Shown piece by piece: positions 1 through 8,992 of a stretch of DNA of 64,000 bases; the stretch's first letter is position 1; every line of letters starts with the position of its first letter. Location of the stretch: contig NZ_CAIJDP010000071.1 in assembly GCF_903819435.1 (NCBI RefSeq), positions 62,001 through 126,000 of the forward strand, read 5' to 3'. This DNA comes from Flavobacterium salmonis. Its GTDB lineage: Bacteria > Bacteroidota > Bacteroidia > Flavobacteriales > Flavobacteriaceae. The notes beneath the pieces are model-generated. The model saw only the letters and a list, made by a program, of their open reading frames with translations, was not told where the DNA came from and did not search any database. The translations under genes and the position numbers were made by a program.

Positions 1-3000
1 AAACAGCAGCGATCCATATCCTTTACCTTTCATACCATGTCCGGAATCCCTGTCTAAAATTACCTCTATTTCTGCATCGGGGGTAATATCAAAATCAAAT
101 TCTAATTCCAGGCCATTATAGTTTTTTGTTTTCTCTACAATACCATTAGCTAAATTATATTTTTCCTTGGGCGTTACAAAGTGGATAAAACTTTTTTCTT
201 CAACACTTTGTACATTACTTATGGGTATTTTTATCTGTGTATCTTTACCAGATTTCGCATCAACTTTAATAAACAAGGCTTCTGTTGGCCCTTTGATACT
301 TGCAGTTCCATTAATAAAAGCCGTTCCAAAATAAGCAGCATCTTCACTGTCTTTTGTATCTAATGCCAATAATCGTTTTGAAGTTATGGTTAAATCTAAT
401 TTCCAGTCTCCAAAATTCTTATGTTCAATACTTCCGTTTAACAATCCTTTTGTTCCAAACTTGGTATCCGTTAACTGATTGTTTCTAAATAAGAATTTTT
501 CATCTGTTAAATCCACTACAGTACGATTGTTTAGTTCATAATCTGTATTAAGATAAGTAACAGTCATACCTGCTTTTTCAACATAAAGTCTTCCATTAAT
601 TTCCGGTTTTTTAAGATTACCGGCAATTGCAGCATTTCCTGAAACAGTTCCTCTTATATTGGACAAAACATTTCCTCCGATTGTTCCCAGAGTAGCCAAA
701 TTAAAACCATCGAGTTTTAATTTTAAATCTAACATGGTTTCTTTATTCTGAATAGCAAAACTGCCTTCTGCTTTAAAAGATTCAGTAAAATTATTTTCAA
801 TAGATGAATTTATTGTAAACTTTTTAAACGCTTCATCTCCCGAAATGTCAAACTTTAAAGTTCCTAAATCTATTTTATTTAAATTTAAATGATCAATTTC
901 AATAGAAGCTGTAGGCTGGTAGACATTTTTATTCTGCTTATAATTTATATTTCCATTCAAATTACCATTTACAACAAATTTATTATTTAAAGGAGTAATT
1001 TTATTGATATCAACATCTTCAAAATTTAAAACAACGTCCTTATAATCAGATCCTTTTATAACTCCATTCAAATCAATTTTTTGATTTTCATGTGATAATA
1101 TGATATTATCAATAGTAAAGTTTTTAAAGTTTTTATCGAAAACTACCTGATTGTTATCTTCTTCATCTTCATTTAAATACCATAAGTAGTCTTTAAATTT
1201 CATTTCAGATTTATGAATTCCAACTATATTATTTTTATTTTTATCTATAGTATGATATAAGTTCAAATTATAATAATCCTCTCCTTTGTTTCCTCCTTTA
1301 AACTCAGAACGAACAAACAGTGTATCTTTAGAAGTTACATTAATCAGGCTGAAATCACGAACTTTATAGTAAGGTGTCTTTATACTATCCAATTCGACAA
1401 AAGCATTATACAATGGGTTTTTATTATCAATATTGATTCGGACATTATCAAATGTATTTTTTGAAGCCGTTATTTGTTGTGAATTAAATCTAAACTTAAA
1501 TTCCTGTTTATCAGAATCTATCTTGCCGCGCAAAACTGTACTTGAATCAATTTTAATATCCGGATACAGCATTTCTACTACTTTATTGTAAACATGAAAA
1601 TTGAAACGCAAAAACTGCCCTTTTTTGACTTTATGAGGTTTATAATTTGTATAAAGACTTCCAACAGAATTCATTACCAATTTATCTAACTGATCAAACT
1701 GAAATTTACCTACTATTTTCCCGTTTACAACATCTGTGGAATTGACGGTTATAGTACGTAATTTATCCGAATCAAAACTTGAGTTCACAGTTACTTCATC
1801 AAAAACATACGTTGATTTCGGATTTTGATAGACAGCATCTTTTATATATATATTTCCCTGTAAATTTTGAATAGAATTACCAGTTACCTGAACAATAGCA
1901 TCTCCAGTAAATGTGGAAATTGAATCCTTAACCAGTTTCAGTTTTCTTAAATCCGAATTTTCTACATTAATATGAAAGTCGTATTTGTTTTCGCGTTTAC
2001 TCAAATCAACCAGACCATCAAATGTCAGGTTCAAATTAGGGTCATTAATAGCTACCTGCCCTTTATAATAAGGCAATTTAAAATTACCATTTACTACAAT
2101 ATTATTATAAGTATATTTATTGTAGTCAAGTTTGGCAATATCTCCTTTTATAATCGTGTTTAGATATTTCTTAGAAAAGCCAACTCCGTCAACATCTAAA
2201 TTTAAGGTCGTTTTACCAATATCTTTTCTATTTAATAAGGCACCCACATTGAAATTATCCAAAATAACATTTCCTGAATAGGACGCTTTATCAATAAAAT
2301 CAATATTATTCATATTTAATTGAATCTGACCGTTCCCTAAATCAGTTGCCATTTTAAATTTGGATTCTAAATCTGTTGTCGATACTTTTACTGTACCCAC
2401 AATATTGAATTTACCAATTCTTTGCAGTTCCTTTGGAAGTTTTTTTCCTAAAACATCTGGCAGCAAAACAACTAAATTATCATAACTCGAAATCAGTTTA
2501 TCAAACTTACCATTCATAGAAAACTTTTGAGTTTTGTTTCCTAAAAGATTTCTGAAATTAATATTACCTGTTATTCTTGAGCCATTTGTATCTCTTAATC
2601 TCAATCCTTTTAAATTAAGATTATTTAAGGGCCCTTCTATTTTAGTTTTAATTTTAAAGTGCTGATTTTTCCCTAATCCATTATAAAAATAACGTATATC
2701 GTTTGAAGCTAAAGAAGCTGAATCTAATGCCACATCAAACCTTACTTTATCAGTGAATTCTAAAAAATCTTTAACTTTATAATTTAAAATCGCCTTACCG
2801 TAAATATTGGATCTTTTGGTTGTTATCGCTAAATTTTCGAGTTTAATTTGTTTTTTGGAATAACTAAACTTTGAACTCAGATTTGTTACATAAAGACCTC
2901 TGTGATCTAAAAAAGAAAATCTATGAATATTGGTGTTTATTTCAGAACCATATATTTTAAATTCACTGATATAAGTATTCAGTTTTTTAAAGTCAATAAT

Positions 3001-3471
3001 CTTTGGCGTTTTTTTATTCTCATCAATTGCAGAAAATGCTCCCTGAGAAATATAGGCATTCCTGGCCGTTAACAAAAAGTGTTTTTTGGATTTAGTTGGT
3101 TTTCCTGATTCAAATAATCTTATAAAAACATTGATATTATTTTCATCTTCATTTTTATACGTTTTCAAATTAAAAATCAAACCTGTTAAGCGAACATCTC
3201 CAAAAATCAAATCACCATCAATCAATCGGGTTACACTTAAAATATCGGTGGTAATAATATCCGAATAAATTAAAGTTTTTTTATGATGGTCAAGAATCAA
3301 TACTTTTTTAAGTTTAACACCTCCAAAAACATTTATAGCCACTTTATCGATACTGATATTCGTTTTAAAATCGGTATTGAGTGTTTCAGCAATGTAATGT
3401 GCAATTTTGGTTTGCACCACAGGTAAAGACAAAGTAATAGCAGATACCAGTATAAGCAAAACTAGCCCCAT
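1..3471 (-). CDS. TamB-like translocation/assembly module protein, 3' end outside window
   Basis: A continuous reading frame runs on the minus strand from about 3520 to the left edge of the window, so the C-terminus is missing. The N-terminus has one hydrophobic anchor followed by more than 1000 residues of repetitive, beta-rich sequence (recurring patterns such as VNGNLNGNI, LSNIRGTVSGNA and TAFINGTASIKGP). This is typical of the AsmA/TamB superfamily, which bridges inner and outer membrane and helps place outer-membrane proteins or lipids. The first ATG is at 3471. Upstream in frame are about 20 codons rich in Lys (KKTKIKAAIKKVKK-like) and then TAA stops, with no ATG, GTG or TTG among them. 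The usual positively charged flank before the anchor may therefore be lost or translated from a rare start. The family call is from composition and architecture. The missing part should hold the conserved C-terminal DUF490 domain. Confidence 0.8.
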   Translation of the reverse strand, partial: MGLVLLILVSAITLSLPVVQTKIAHYIAETLNTDFKTNISIDKVAINVFGGVKLKKVLILDHHKKTLIYSDIITTDILSVTRLIDGDLIFGDVRLTGLIFNLKTYKNEDENNINVFIRLFESGKPTKSKKHFLLTARNAYISQGAFSAIDENKKTPKIIDFKKLNTYISEFKIYGSEINTNIHRFSFLDHRGLYVTNLSSKFSYSKKQIKLENLAITTKRSNIYGKAILNYKVKDFLEFTDKVRFDVALDSASLASNDIRYFYNGLGKNQHFKIKTKIEGPLNNLNLKGLRLRDTNGSRITGNINFRNLLGNKTQKFSMNGKFDKLISSYDNLVVLLPDVLGKKLPKELQRIGKFNIVGTVKVSTTDLESKFKMATDLGNGQIQLNMNNIDFIDKASYSGNVILDNFNVGALLNRKDIGKTTLNLDVDGVGFSKKYLNTIIKGDIAKLDYNKYTYNNIVVNGNFKLPYYKGQVAINDPNLNLTFDGLVDLSKRENKYDFHINVENSDLRKLKLVKDSISTFTGDAIVQVTGNSIQNLQGNIYIKDAVYQNPKSTYVFDEVTVNSSFDSDKLRTITVNSTDVVNGKIVGKFQFDQLDKLVMNSVGSLYTNYKPHKVKKGQFLRFNFHVYNKVVEMLYPDIKIDSSTVLRGKIDSDKQEFKFRFNSQQITASKNTFDNVRINIDNKNPLYNAFVELDSIKTPYYKVRDFSLINVTSKDTLFVRSEFKGGNKGEDYYNLNLYHTIDKNKNNIVGIHKSEMKFKDYLWYLNEDEEDNNQVVFDKNFKNFTIDNIILSHENQKIDLNGVIKGSDYKDVVLNFEDVDINKITPLNNKFVVNGNLNGNINYKQNKNVYQPTASIEIDHLNLNKIDLGTLKFDISGDEAFKKFTINSSIENNFTESFKAEGSFAIQNKETMLDLKLKLDGFNLATLGTIGGNVLSNIRGTVSGNAAIAGNLKKPEINGRLYVEKAGMTVTYLNTDYELNNRTVVDLTDEKFLFRNNQLTDTKFGTKGLLNGSIEHKNFGDWKLDLTITSKRLLALDTKDSEDAAYFGTAFINGTASIKGPTEALFIKVDAKSGKDTQIKIPISNVQSVEEKSFIHFVTPKEKYNLANGIVEKTKNYNGLELEFDFDITPDAEIEVILDRDSGHGMKGKGYGSLLF

Positions 3472-3661
3472 TAGGGTTCTGGATACTATTTTCTTTACTT
3501 TTTTGATAGCTGCTTTTATTTTAGTTTTCTTTTAAATTTATTTTGAACAGACAAAGTACGACTGTTTTTGATAAAAATTCTTTAATTTTGGCTCCTCCTT
3601 TACAATCAAAGCAAATTAAAAATTTGATTTGTCAAATATAATTCAAAATTTATGCCTTTAT

Positions 3662-4684
3662 ATGCAAAATTCAGAGGTTTTTATTCTTGCCATCGAAAGT
3701 TCCTGCGATGATACTGCCGCCGCGGTTTTACATAACGACAAAGTACTCTCAAATGTTGTAGCGAATCAGTTAATTCACAACCAATATGGCGGTGTAGTTC
3801 CGGAGCTGGCTTCCAGAGCACATCAACAGAATATTGTGCCTGTAATTGATGCTGCATTACGTAAAGCAAATGTACAAAAAGAGCAATTAACAGCCATTGC
3901 TTTTACCCAAGGTCCTGGTTTAATGGGCTCATTACTCGTTGGAAGTTCTTTTAGTAAGTCATTATCACTGGCATTAAAAATTCCGTTGATTGCTGTAAAT
4001 CATATGCACGCACACATTTTAGCCCACTTTATAGATGAAGAGGGCTTTGACAAACCTGAATTTCCTTTTTTAGCTCTAACCATTAGCGGAGGACATACAC
4101 AAATTGTAAAAGTTAACGGTTTTTTTGACATGGAAATCATTGGTGAGACTACTGATGATGCTGTTGGAGAAGCTTTTGATAAAAGTGCCAAAATACTTGG
4201 ACTTCCCTACCCTGGAGGACCTTTGATCGATAAATATGCAAAAGAAGGTAACCCGAAAGCATTTGCATTTACAAAACCAAAAGTACCGGGATTAGATTTT
4301 AGTTTCTCGGGATTAAAAACCGCTATTTTATATTTTATCCAAAAGAAAAAAATAGAAAATCCGAATTTCATTGAAGAAAACATGAATGATATTTGCGCCT
4401 CTATTCAACATACTATTATAGAAATTTTAATGGATAAATTAAAATTAGCTGTAAAAGAAACAGGGATCAGGCAAATTGCTATTGGCGGAGGTGTTTCGGC
4501 AAATTCAGGAATCAGAACCAGATTAAAGGAAAGTGAAGGTAAATACGGCTGGAAAACCTTTGTTCCGAAATTTGAATATACAACAGATAATGCTGCAATG
4601 ATAGGAATTGTTGGTTATCAGAAATATTTATCAGGGCGTTTTGAAACTTCAGCAGTTGTTTCAAAAGCACGAATTCAATTTTAA
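3662..4684 (+). CDS. tsaD: tRNA N6-adenosine threonylcarbamoyltransferase TsaD
   Basis: TsaD transfers the threonylcarbamoyl group to A37 of tRNAs that read ANN codons, working with TsaB and TsaE in the cytoplasm. The protein has the Kae1/TsaD hallmarks in order: ILAIESSCDDTAAAVL at the N-terminus, the metal-binding NHMHAH motif near residue 110, TTDDAVGEAFDK, the glycine-rich SGLKTA segment, AIGGGVSANSG and a C-terminal YTTDNAAMIG. The ATG at 3662 gives 340 residues, the normal family length. An in-frame TTG at 3629 would add 11 residues and is less likely. The gene starts about 190 bp from the divergent TamB-like gene and is followed after 2 bp by rsmE, so the two are probably co-transcribed. 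All catalytic segments are intact, and the identification is firm. Confidence 0.97.
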   Translation: MQNSEVFILAIESSCDDTAAAVLHNDKVLSNVVANQLIHNQYGGVVPELASRAHQQNIVPVIDAALRKANVQKEQLTAIAFTQGPGLMGSLLVGSSFSKSLSLALKIPLIAVNHMHAHILAHFIDEEGFDKPEFPFLALTISGGHTQIVKVNGFFDMEIIGETTDDAVGEAFDKSAKILGLPYPGGPLIDKYAKEGNPKAFAFTKPKVPGLDFSFSGLKTAILYFIQKKKIENPNFIEENMNDICASIQHTIIEILMDKLKLAVKETGIRQIAIGGGVSANSGIRTRLKESEGKYGWKTFVPKFEYTTDNAAMIGIVGYQKYLSGRFETSAVVSKARIQF

Positions 4685-4686
4685 TT

Positions 4687-5400
4687 ATGCAATTATTTTA
4701 CAATCCGAATATCGACGAAACGACTGAAACTTTTTCTTTTGATAAAGAAGAAAGCCGTCATATTATAAAGGTTTTACGAAAAAAAGATTCCGATATTCTA
4801 CACGTTACAAATGGTTTGGGATTATTATTTGAAACCGAAATAACGCTTGCCTCAGATAATAAATGCATTGTGGAAGTGCTTTCTATAAAAAAATCTCCGA
4901 AACCAAGATTCCGTTTACACTTAGCCGTAGCGCCAACCAAAATGAATGATCGTTTTGAATGGTTTTTAGAAAAAGCAACCGAGATTGGTATACAGGAAAT
5001 CACACCCGTTTTTTGCGATCGATCTGAGAGAAAAGTGGTTAATAAAGAGCGTTTTGAAAAGATTATTTTATCAGCAATGAAACAATCTAATGAAACTTTT
5101 TTACCAAAACTAAACGAAGCCATTTCATTTAAGGAATTTATTAAACAAAAAAATGAAGGCCTGCAATTAATTGCTCATTGTGAAGAGACTGCTAAAAAAT
5201 CATTGAAAGAAGTCTTGAAACCAAATGAAAATGTTACCTTATTAATTGGACCCGAAGGAGACTTTTCGGAAAAAGAAATTATACTGGCTCTTGAAAATAA
5301 TTTCCAGCCTGTGACTTTAGGAAACACTCGTTTACGTACTGAAACTGCCGCCGTGGTTGCTTGTCATAGTGTTGTATTTTTTAATGAGAATATTAATTAA
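4687..5400 (+). CDS. rsmE: 16S rRNA (uracil(1498)-N(3))-methyltransferase RsmE
   Basis: RsmE methylates N3 of U1498 in 16S rRNA using S-adenosylmethionine. The 237-residue length is typical. The N-terminal part is a PUA-like RNA-binding fold (SFDKEESRHIIKVLRKKDSD). The C-terminal SPOUT knot has the cofactor-binding signatures LLIGPEGDFSEKEI and TLGNTRLRTETAA, which are diagnostic for the family. The gene begins 2 bp after the tsaD stop, so translational coupling is likely. A palindromic dispersed repeat lies directly downstream and may mark the end of the transcript. Confidence 0.96.
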   Translation: MQLFYNPNIDETTETFSFDKEESRHIIKVLRKKDSDILHVTNGLGLLFETEITLASDNKCIVEVLSIKKSPKPRFRLHLAVAPTKMNDRFEWFLEKATEIGIQEITPVFCDRSERKVVNKERFEKIILSAMKQSNETFLPKLNEAISFKEFIKQKNEGLQLIAHCEETAKKSLKEVLKPNENVTLLIGPEGDFSEKEIILALENNFQPVTLGNTRLRTETAAVVACHSVVFFNENIN

Positions 5401-5406
5401 ATCGTC

Positions 5407-5516
5407 AACTTGTCATTTCGACGAAGGAGAAATCACACTAGAAACTCCGCATTTATAATCTTCAATCTTTGTCGAATATTGAATGTGATTTCTCCTTCTT
5501 CGAAATGACAAAAAAT
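5407..5516. repeat. Dispersed palindromic intergenic repeat, copy 1
   Basis: The intergenic gap between rsmE and the DUF4159 gene is almost filled by an imperfect inverted repeat. The left arm starts CTTGTCATTTCGACGAAGGA and the right arm is its near reverse complement, ending CTTCTTCGAAATGACAA. The arms are about 28 bp and the interior contains CAATCTTTGTCGA. The same arm sequences occur again at 62907-63036, so this is a dispersed family. As RNA it would form a long hairpin that could stabilise or end the rsmE transcript. Confidence 0.85.
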
Positions 5517-5526
5517 ATAAATAGTT

Positions 5527-6165
5527 ATGAAAAAAATATTTTTCTTGTTTCTATTCGCTTCCATCTCTTCATTTTCACAAGAAATTGCTTTGCTTAAATA
5601 CAGCGGTGGCGGTGATTGGTATGCAAATCCTACTTCGTTGCCAAACTTAATACGGTTTTGCAATTCGAACATTCAAACGCAGATAAAAGCAAAACCATCA
5701 ACTGTTGAACCAGGCAGTCCGGATTTACTTTCGTATCCTTTTGTGCACATGACCGGACATGGAAATGTTGTTTTCAGCGATTCTGACATCAGTAATCTCA
5801 GGAATTATTTAAATGGTGGCGGTTTTCTTCACATTGATGATAATTACGGAATGGATCAATATATTCGAAAAGAAATCAAAAAAATATTCCCTAACAATAA
5901 TCTGATTGAAATTCCTGCCAGTCATCCTATTTTTCAAAAACCCTTCCCTTTTCCGAACGGGTTACCAAAAATTCACGAGCATGATGCAAAAAGACCTCAG
6001 GCCTTTGGCATTTTTGTAGAAAACAAACTGGTTTTACTTTATACTTACGAATGTGATCTTGGTGACGGTTGGGAAGATCCGGAAGTAAATAATGATCCGG
6101 CAGAAGTACGTCAAAAGGCATTAAAAATGGGGGCCAACATTATCAACTATATTTTTACCAATTAA
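5527..6165 (+). CDS. DUF4159 domain-containing exported protein
   Basis: This 212-residue protein has a clear Sec signal peptide (MKKIFFLFLFASISSFSQ, cleavage near residue 18) and is predicted to be periplasmic. The mature part matches the DUF4159 pattern: LLKYSGGGDWYANPTSLPNL near the start, then VHMTGHGNVVFSD, LNGGGFLHIDDNYGMD, and a conserved end with YTYECDLGDGWEDPEV. DUF4159 is related to the glutamine-amidotransferase-like fold used in some envelope and aerotolerance proteins, but no enzymatic role is established. It sits between rsmE and an RNA methyltransferase gene on the same strand. That looks like a conserved housekeeping neighbourhood, not evidence of shared function. Confidence 0.9.
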   Translation: MKKIFFLFLFASISSFSQEIALLKYSGGGDWYANPTSLPNLIRFCNSNIQTQIKAKPSTVEPGSPDLLSYPFVHMTGHGNVVFSDSDISNLRNYLNGGGFLHIDDNYGMDQYIRKEIKKIFPNNNLIEIPASHPIFQKPFPFPNGLPKIHEHDAKRPQAFGIFVENKLVLLYTYECDLGDGWEDPEVNNDPAEVRQKALKMGANIINYIFTN

Positions 6166-6175
6166 TTTCCAAACA

Positions 6176-6673
6176 GTGCAGCTTACTCACAAAGAAAATC
6201 AATTTGAAAGAAAAACATTTCCAATAACCCTTGTTTGTGATCACATCTATTTTCAGCAAAATATTGGTTCTCTTTTTAGGATCAGTGAAGCTTTTGGTGT
6301 CGAAAATATCATCTTTTTAGGAAAAGATATTCCATTAACTCCCAGAAAAATAAACAAGACTTCAAGAAGCACTCATCTCCACGTGCCCCATATTGTTATT
6401 GAAGAAACAGCTGAATTAGTTGACTATTTAATCGAAAATAATTTTGAAATTATTGCGTTAGAAATTACGAGTAACAGTAAACCCCTAAAAGAAGTCATAA
6501 TTCCTGAAAACAAAAAGATAGCACTCTTGATAGGAAGTGAAATTGAGGGAATCTCTGATAAGCTTTTAGAAATTTCAAATCAAATCGTTCACATTAATAT
6601 GTTTGGAAAAAACAGCAGTATGAATGTTGTTCAGGCTGTAAGTATAATTTTGTACGAATTAACTTCCAAATAA
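6176..6673 (+). CDS. TrmH/SpoU family RNA 2'-O-methyltransferase
   Basis: A small (165-residue) SPOUT-class RNA methyltransferase without an extra N-terminal RNA-binding domain. Motif 1 is seen in FQQNIGSLFRISEAFGVENIIFLG (the N/R-containing segment), motif 2 in IALLIGSEIEGIS, and motif 3 in NMFGKNSSMNVVQAVSIILYEL. These bind S-adenosylmethionine and act on the ribose 2'-OH of a tRNA or rRNA. The exact target cannot be deduced. Translation appears to start at GTG 6176, 10 bp after the preceding gene; no earlier in-frame ATG exists. The gene probably belongs to the same transcript as the DUF4159 gene. Confidence 0.9.
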   Translation: MQLTHKENQFERKTFPITLVCDHIYFQQNIGSLFRISEAFGVENIIFLGKDIPLTPRKINKTSRSTHLHVPHIVIEETAELVDYLIENNFEIIALEITSNSKPLKEVIIPENKKIALLIGSEIEGISDKLLEISNQIVHINMFGKNSSMNVVQAVSIILYELTSK

Positions 6674-6826
6674 AAAATTTAACTTTTTATAAGAACTAGA
6701 CTACATAAGGGTTCGTAAATTTCTGGTTAATAATTTGTTATAAAAATTTGGTAGTTTACAATATTTGTTATAAAATTGAGTCAATATTTAACCTAAAAGT
6801 AATTTTATAACAAAAACCCCTTTATC

Positions 6827-7789
6827 ATGAAAAAAATTTTTTTTTCCGCAATTACAGCTCTTATGCTGTTTTCTTGCCAAAATGAACAAACAGAATCATC
6901 AGATTCAAGTTCAAATTTAAATTCAAGTGTTGCTACCAGACGTGGATGCGCGTCCCAACAAGTTTTAGACGCACAGTTAAAAGCGGATCCAATGCTGGCT
7001 ATCAGAATGAATGAAATTGAATCATTTACAAACAAAAGCATCCTGACAAACCGTTTAGTAAATGGTAAAATCGAAATTCCTGTTGTAGTGAATGTTTTAT
7101 ACAGAACCGCTGCGCAGAATATTTCAACAGCACAAATTCAATCCCAAATTGATGTTTTAAACAAGGATTTTAATGCCTTAAATTCAGATTACAACAATGT
7201 TCCTGCGCTTTTTTCTGGTGTAAAAGCAAATGTTGGAATTACATTTGTTTTAGATCAGGTGATTAGAAAATCGACTACCAAAACCCAATGGGGAACAAAC
7301 GATGCTATGAAAAAAACTGCTCAGGGCGGATTGGCTCCAACTTCGCCAACAACCAAACTTAATTTATGGTCATGTGTTATTGGTGATGATATTTTGGGAT
7401 ATGCGCAATTTCCGGGTGGACCATCATCAACTGATGGTGTTGTGATTGATTACAGATATTTTGGATTATCAGGTGCTGCCAATGCTCCTTTTAATTTAGG
7501 AAGAACTGGAACTCACGAAGTAGGTCACTGGATGAATTTACGTCATATTTGGGGAGATGCAACTTGTGGAAGTGATTTGGTATCAGATACTCCTGTTCAT
7601 AACGAAGAAAACTATGGTGTTCCGGCTTACCCGCATTACAGTACATGTCCTGGAACTCCTGTAGAAATGACAATGAATTACATGGATTATACTAATGACA
7701 ATGCCATGTATATGTTCTCAACAGGCCAAAAAAACAGAATGGCTGCTATATTTGTTTCCGGAGGGCCAAGAGCTTCTTTTGGAATCTAA
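6827..7789 (+). CDS. M43 (pappalysin/cytophagalysin-like) zinc metalloprotease lipoprotein
   Basis: A 320-residue secreted metalloprotease. Residues 1-17 form a lipoprotein signal with the lipobox LFSC (Cys17), so it is probably anchored to the outer membrane. The zinc-binding motif HEVGHWMNLRH is complete (His230, Glu231, His234, His240), and MTMNYMDYT supplies the Met-turn of the metzincin clan. Upstream of the catalytic domain, residues 80-150 carry the family motif VVVNVLYRTAAQNIS...QIDVLNKDFN. Members of M43 degrade extracellular proteins or process surface proteins. The gene stands alone, preceded by a 150-bp AT-rich leader and followed by a strong terminator, so it is probably monocistronic. 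No C-terminal type IX secretion domain is visible. Confidence 0.93.
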   Translation: MKKIFFSAITALMLFSCQNEQTESSDSSSNLNSSVATRRGCASQQVLDAQLKADPMLAIRMNEIESFTNKSILTNRLVNGKIEIPVVVNVLYRTAAQNISTAQIQSQIDVLNKDFNALNSDYNNVPALFSGVKANVGITFVLDQVIRKSTTKTQWGTNDAMKKTAQGGLAPTSPTTKLNLWSCVIGDDILGYAQFPGGPSSTDGVVIDYRYFGLSGAANAPFNLGRTGTHEVGHWMNLRHIWGDATCGSDLVSDTPVHNEENYGVPAYPHYSTCPGTPVEMTMNYMDYTNDNAMYMFSTGQKNRMAAIFVSGGPRASFGI

Positions 7790-7813
7790 AAAAGCATACA
7801 TCATAAAACATCA

Positions 7814-7843
7814 AAGCGAGATATAACAATCTCGCTTTTTTTG
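7814..7843 (+). terminator. Rho-independent terminator after the M43 protease gene
   Basis: An 8-bp perfect stem AGCGAGAT/ATCTCGCT with a 6-base loop is followed by a run of seven T on the plus strand. It sits 25 bp after the protease stop codon. Confidence 0.9.
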
Positions 7844-7880
7844 TTTGCAGCAAATAATCTAAAAAGCTTTTCCTATATTT

Positions 7881-8990
7881 ATGGTCAAAATTCAAAACAT
7901 GATAACATCAAAGATTATTTCAAATGGAATCTTAAGAGCTTTAACAACTATTTTGATTATTGGAGCTGTCTTATATTTTTTGTATGAAATACAAACCGTA
8001 ATTGTATATCTGTGCATCTCACTTATATTATGTTTGATCGCAAATCCTATGGTTCAGTTTTTAAAAACCAAATTAAAGTTTGGCAATTCCCTAGCTGCTA
8101 CAACTGCTATCCTTTTTTTTATTTTAATGATGGTTGGTTTTATCTTTTTGTTTGTTCCGTTAATCATTTCACAAGCCAACAATTTAGCATTGTTAGACTC
8201 CAATCAGCTGCAATCACAATTTATTGAAACTGAAAGAAGCATAGAAACCTATTTTAATATCAAACATGTAGATATAAATCAAATGCTTAAAGAATCAAAA
8301 ATAACATCAATGTTTAATTTTAGTTATTTTACGCGGTTTATAAACTCTATCTTAGGATTTGTTGCCGATATGGGAATGGGATTAGTTTCGGTATTTTTTA
8401 TTACTTTTTTCTTTGTAAAGGATCAGGATGATTTTAAAGCAAAGGCCAGAAAAATTTTGCCTGATAATAATGAAGATAAAATTATAAACTCAATTACAAA
8501 AATAAATCACTTTTTAACACGCTATTTTATTGGGTTATTATTACAATTAACAGTTGTGTTTATTTTGTATTTGATTGTATTAATCATTTTTGGAAATAAA
8601 AACGCCTTTGTAATTGCCTTTTTATGTGCTATTTTAAATATCATTCCGTACATAGGACCAATTATCGGAACAATATTAGCCGGAATTCTAACCTTGATTA
8701 GTTTGATTGGTGCTGATTTTCAATCTGAAATTTTACCAACAACTATTTATGTCATCATAGGATTCCTGATCGTCCAGGCTATTGATAACAATATTAGTCA
8801 GCCTATAATTTCTTCAAAAAGTGTAAATTCGCATCCGCTGGAAATATTTCTGATTACGATAATCAGCGGAATTACTTTTGGAATTGTAGGAATGATTATC
8901 GCCATTCCGGTTTTTACAATGGTAAAAGTAATTTTGAAGGAATTTTTTCCTGATAACAAAATTGTGACCGTATTAACAGAAAGAATTTAG
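7881..8990 (+). CDS. AI-2E family transporter (permease)
   Basis: A 369-residue integral membrane protein with about seven to eight hydrophobic segments: two near the N-terminus (residues ~20-90), a long soluble insert (~100-150), and four or more in the C-terminal half. The motifs FVKDQDDFKAKARKILP and LCAILNIIPYIGPIIGTILAG are typical of the AI-2E/TqsA/PerM family. Members export small molecules or ions such as Na+/H+; AI-2 export itself is shown for only a few. The start could be ATG 7881 or ATG 7899. The stop is 2 bp before the next gene, a THUMP-like methyltransferase, so they are likely co-transcribed. Confidence 0.93.
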   Translation: MVKIQNMITSKIISNGILRALTTILIIGAVLYFLYEIQTVIVYLCISLILCLIANPMVQFLKTKLKFGNSLAATTAILFFILMMVGFIFLFVPLIISQANNLALLDSNQLQSQFIETERSIETYFNIKHVDINQMLKESKITSMFNFSYFTRFINSILGFVADMGMGLVSVFFITFFFVKDQDDFKAKARKILPDNNEDKIINSITKINHFLTRYFIGLLLQLTVVFILYLIVLIIFGNKNAFVIAFLCAILNIIPYIGPIIGTILAGILTLISLIGADFQSEILPTTIYVIIGFLIVQAIDNNISQPIISSKSVNSHPLEIFLITIISGITFGIVGMIIAIPVFTMVKVILKEFFPDNKIVTVLTERI

Positions 8991-8992
8991 CA

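Noticed and set aside
3629..3661. TTG start giving an 11-residue longer TsaD
   Set aside because: The ATG at 3662 places the conserved N-terminal ILAIESSCDD at the usual distance from the start.
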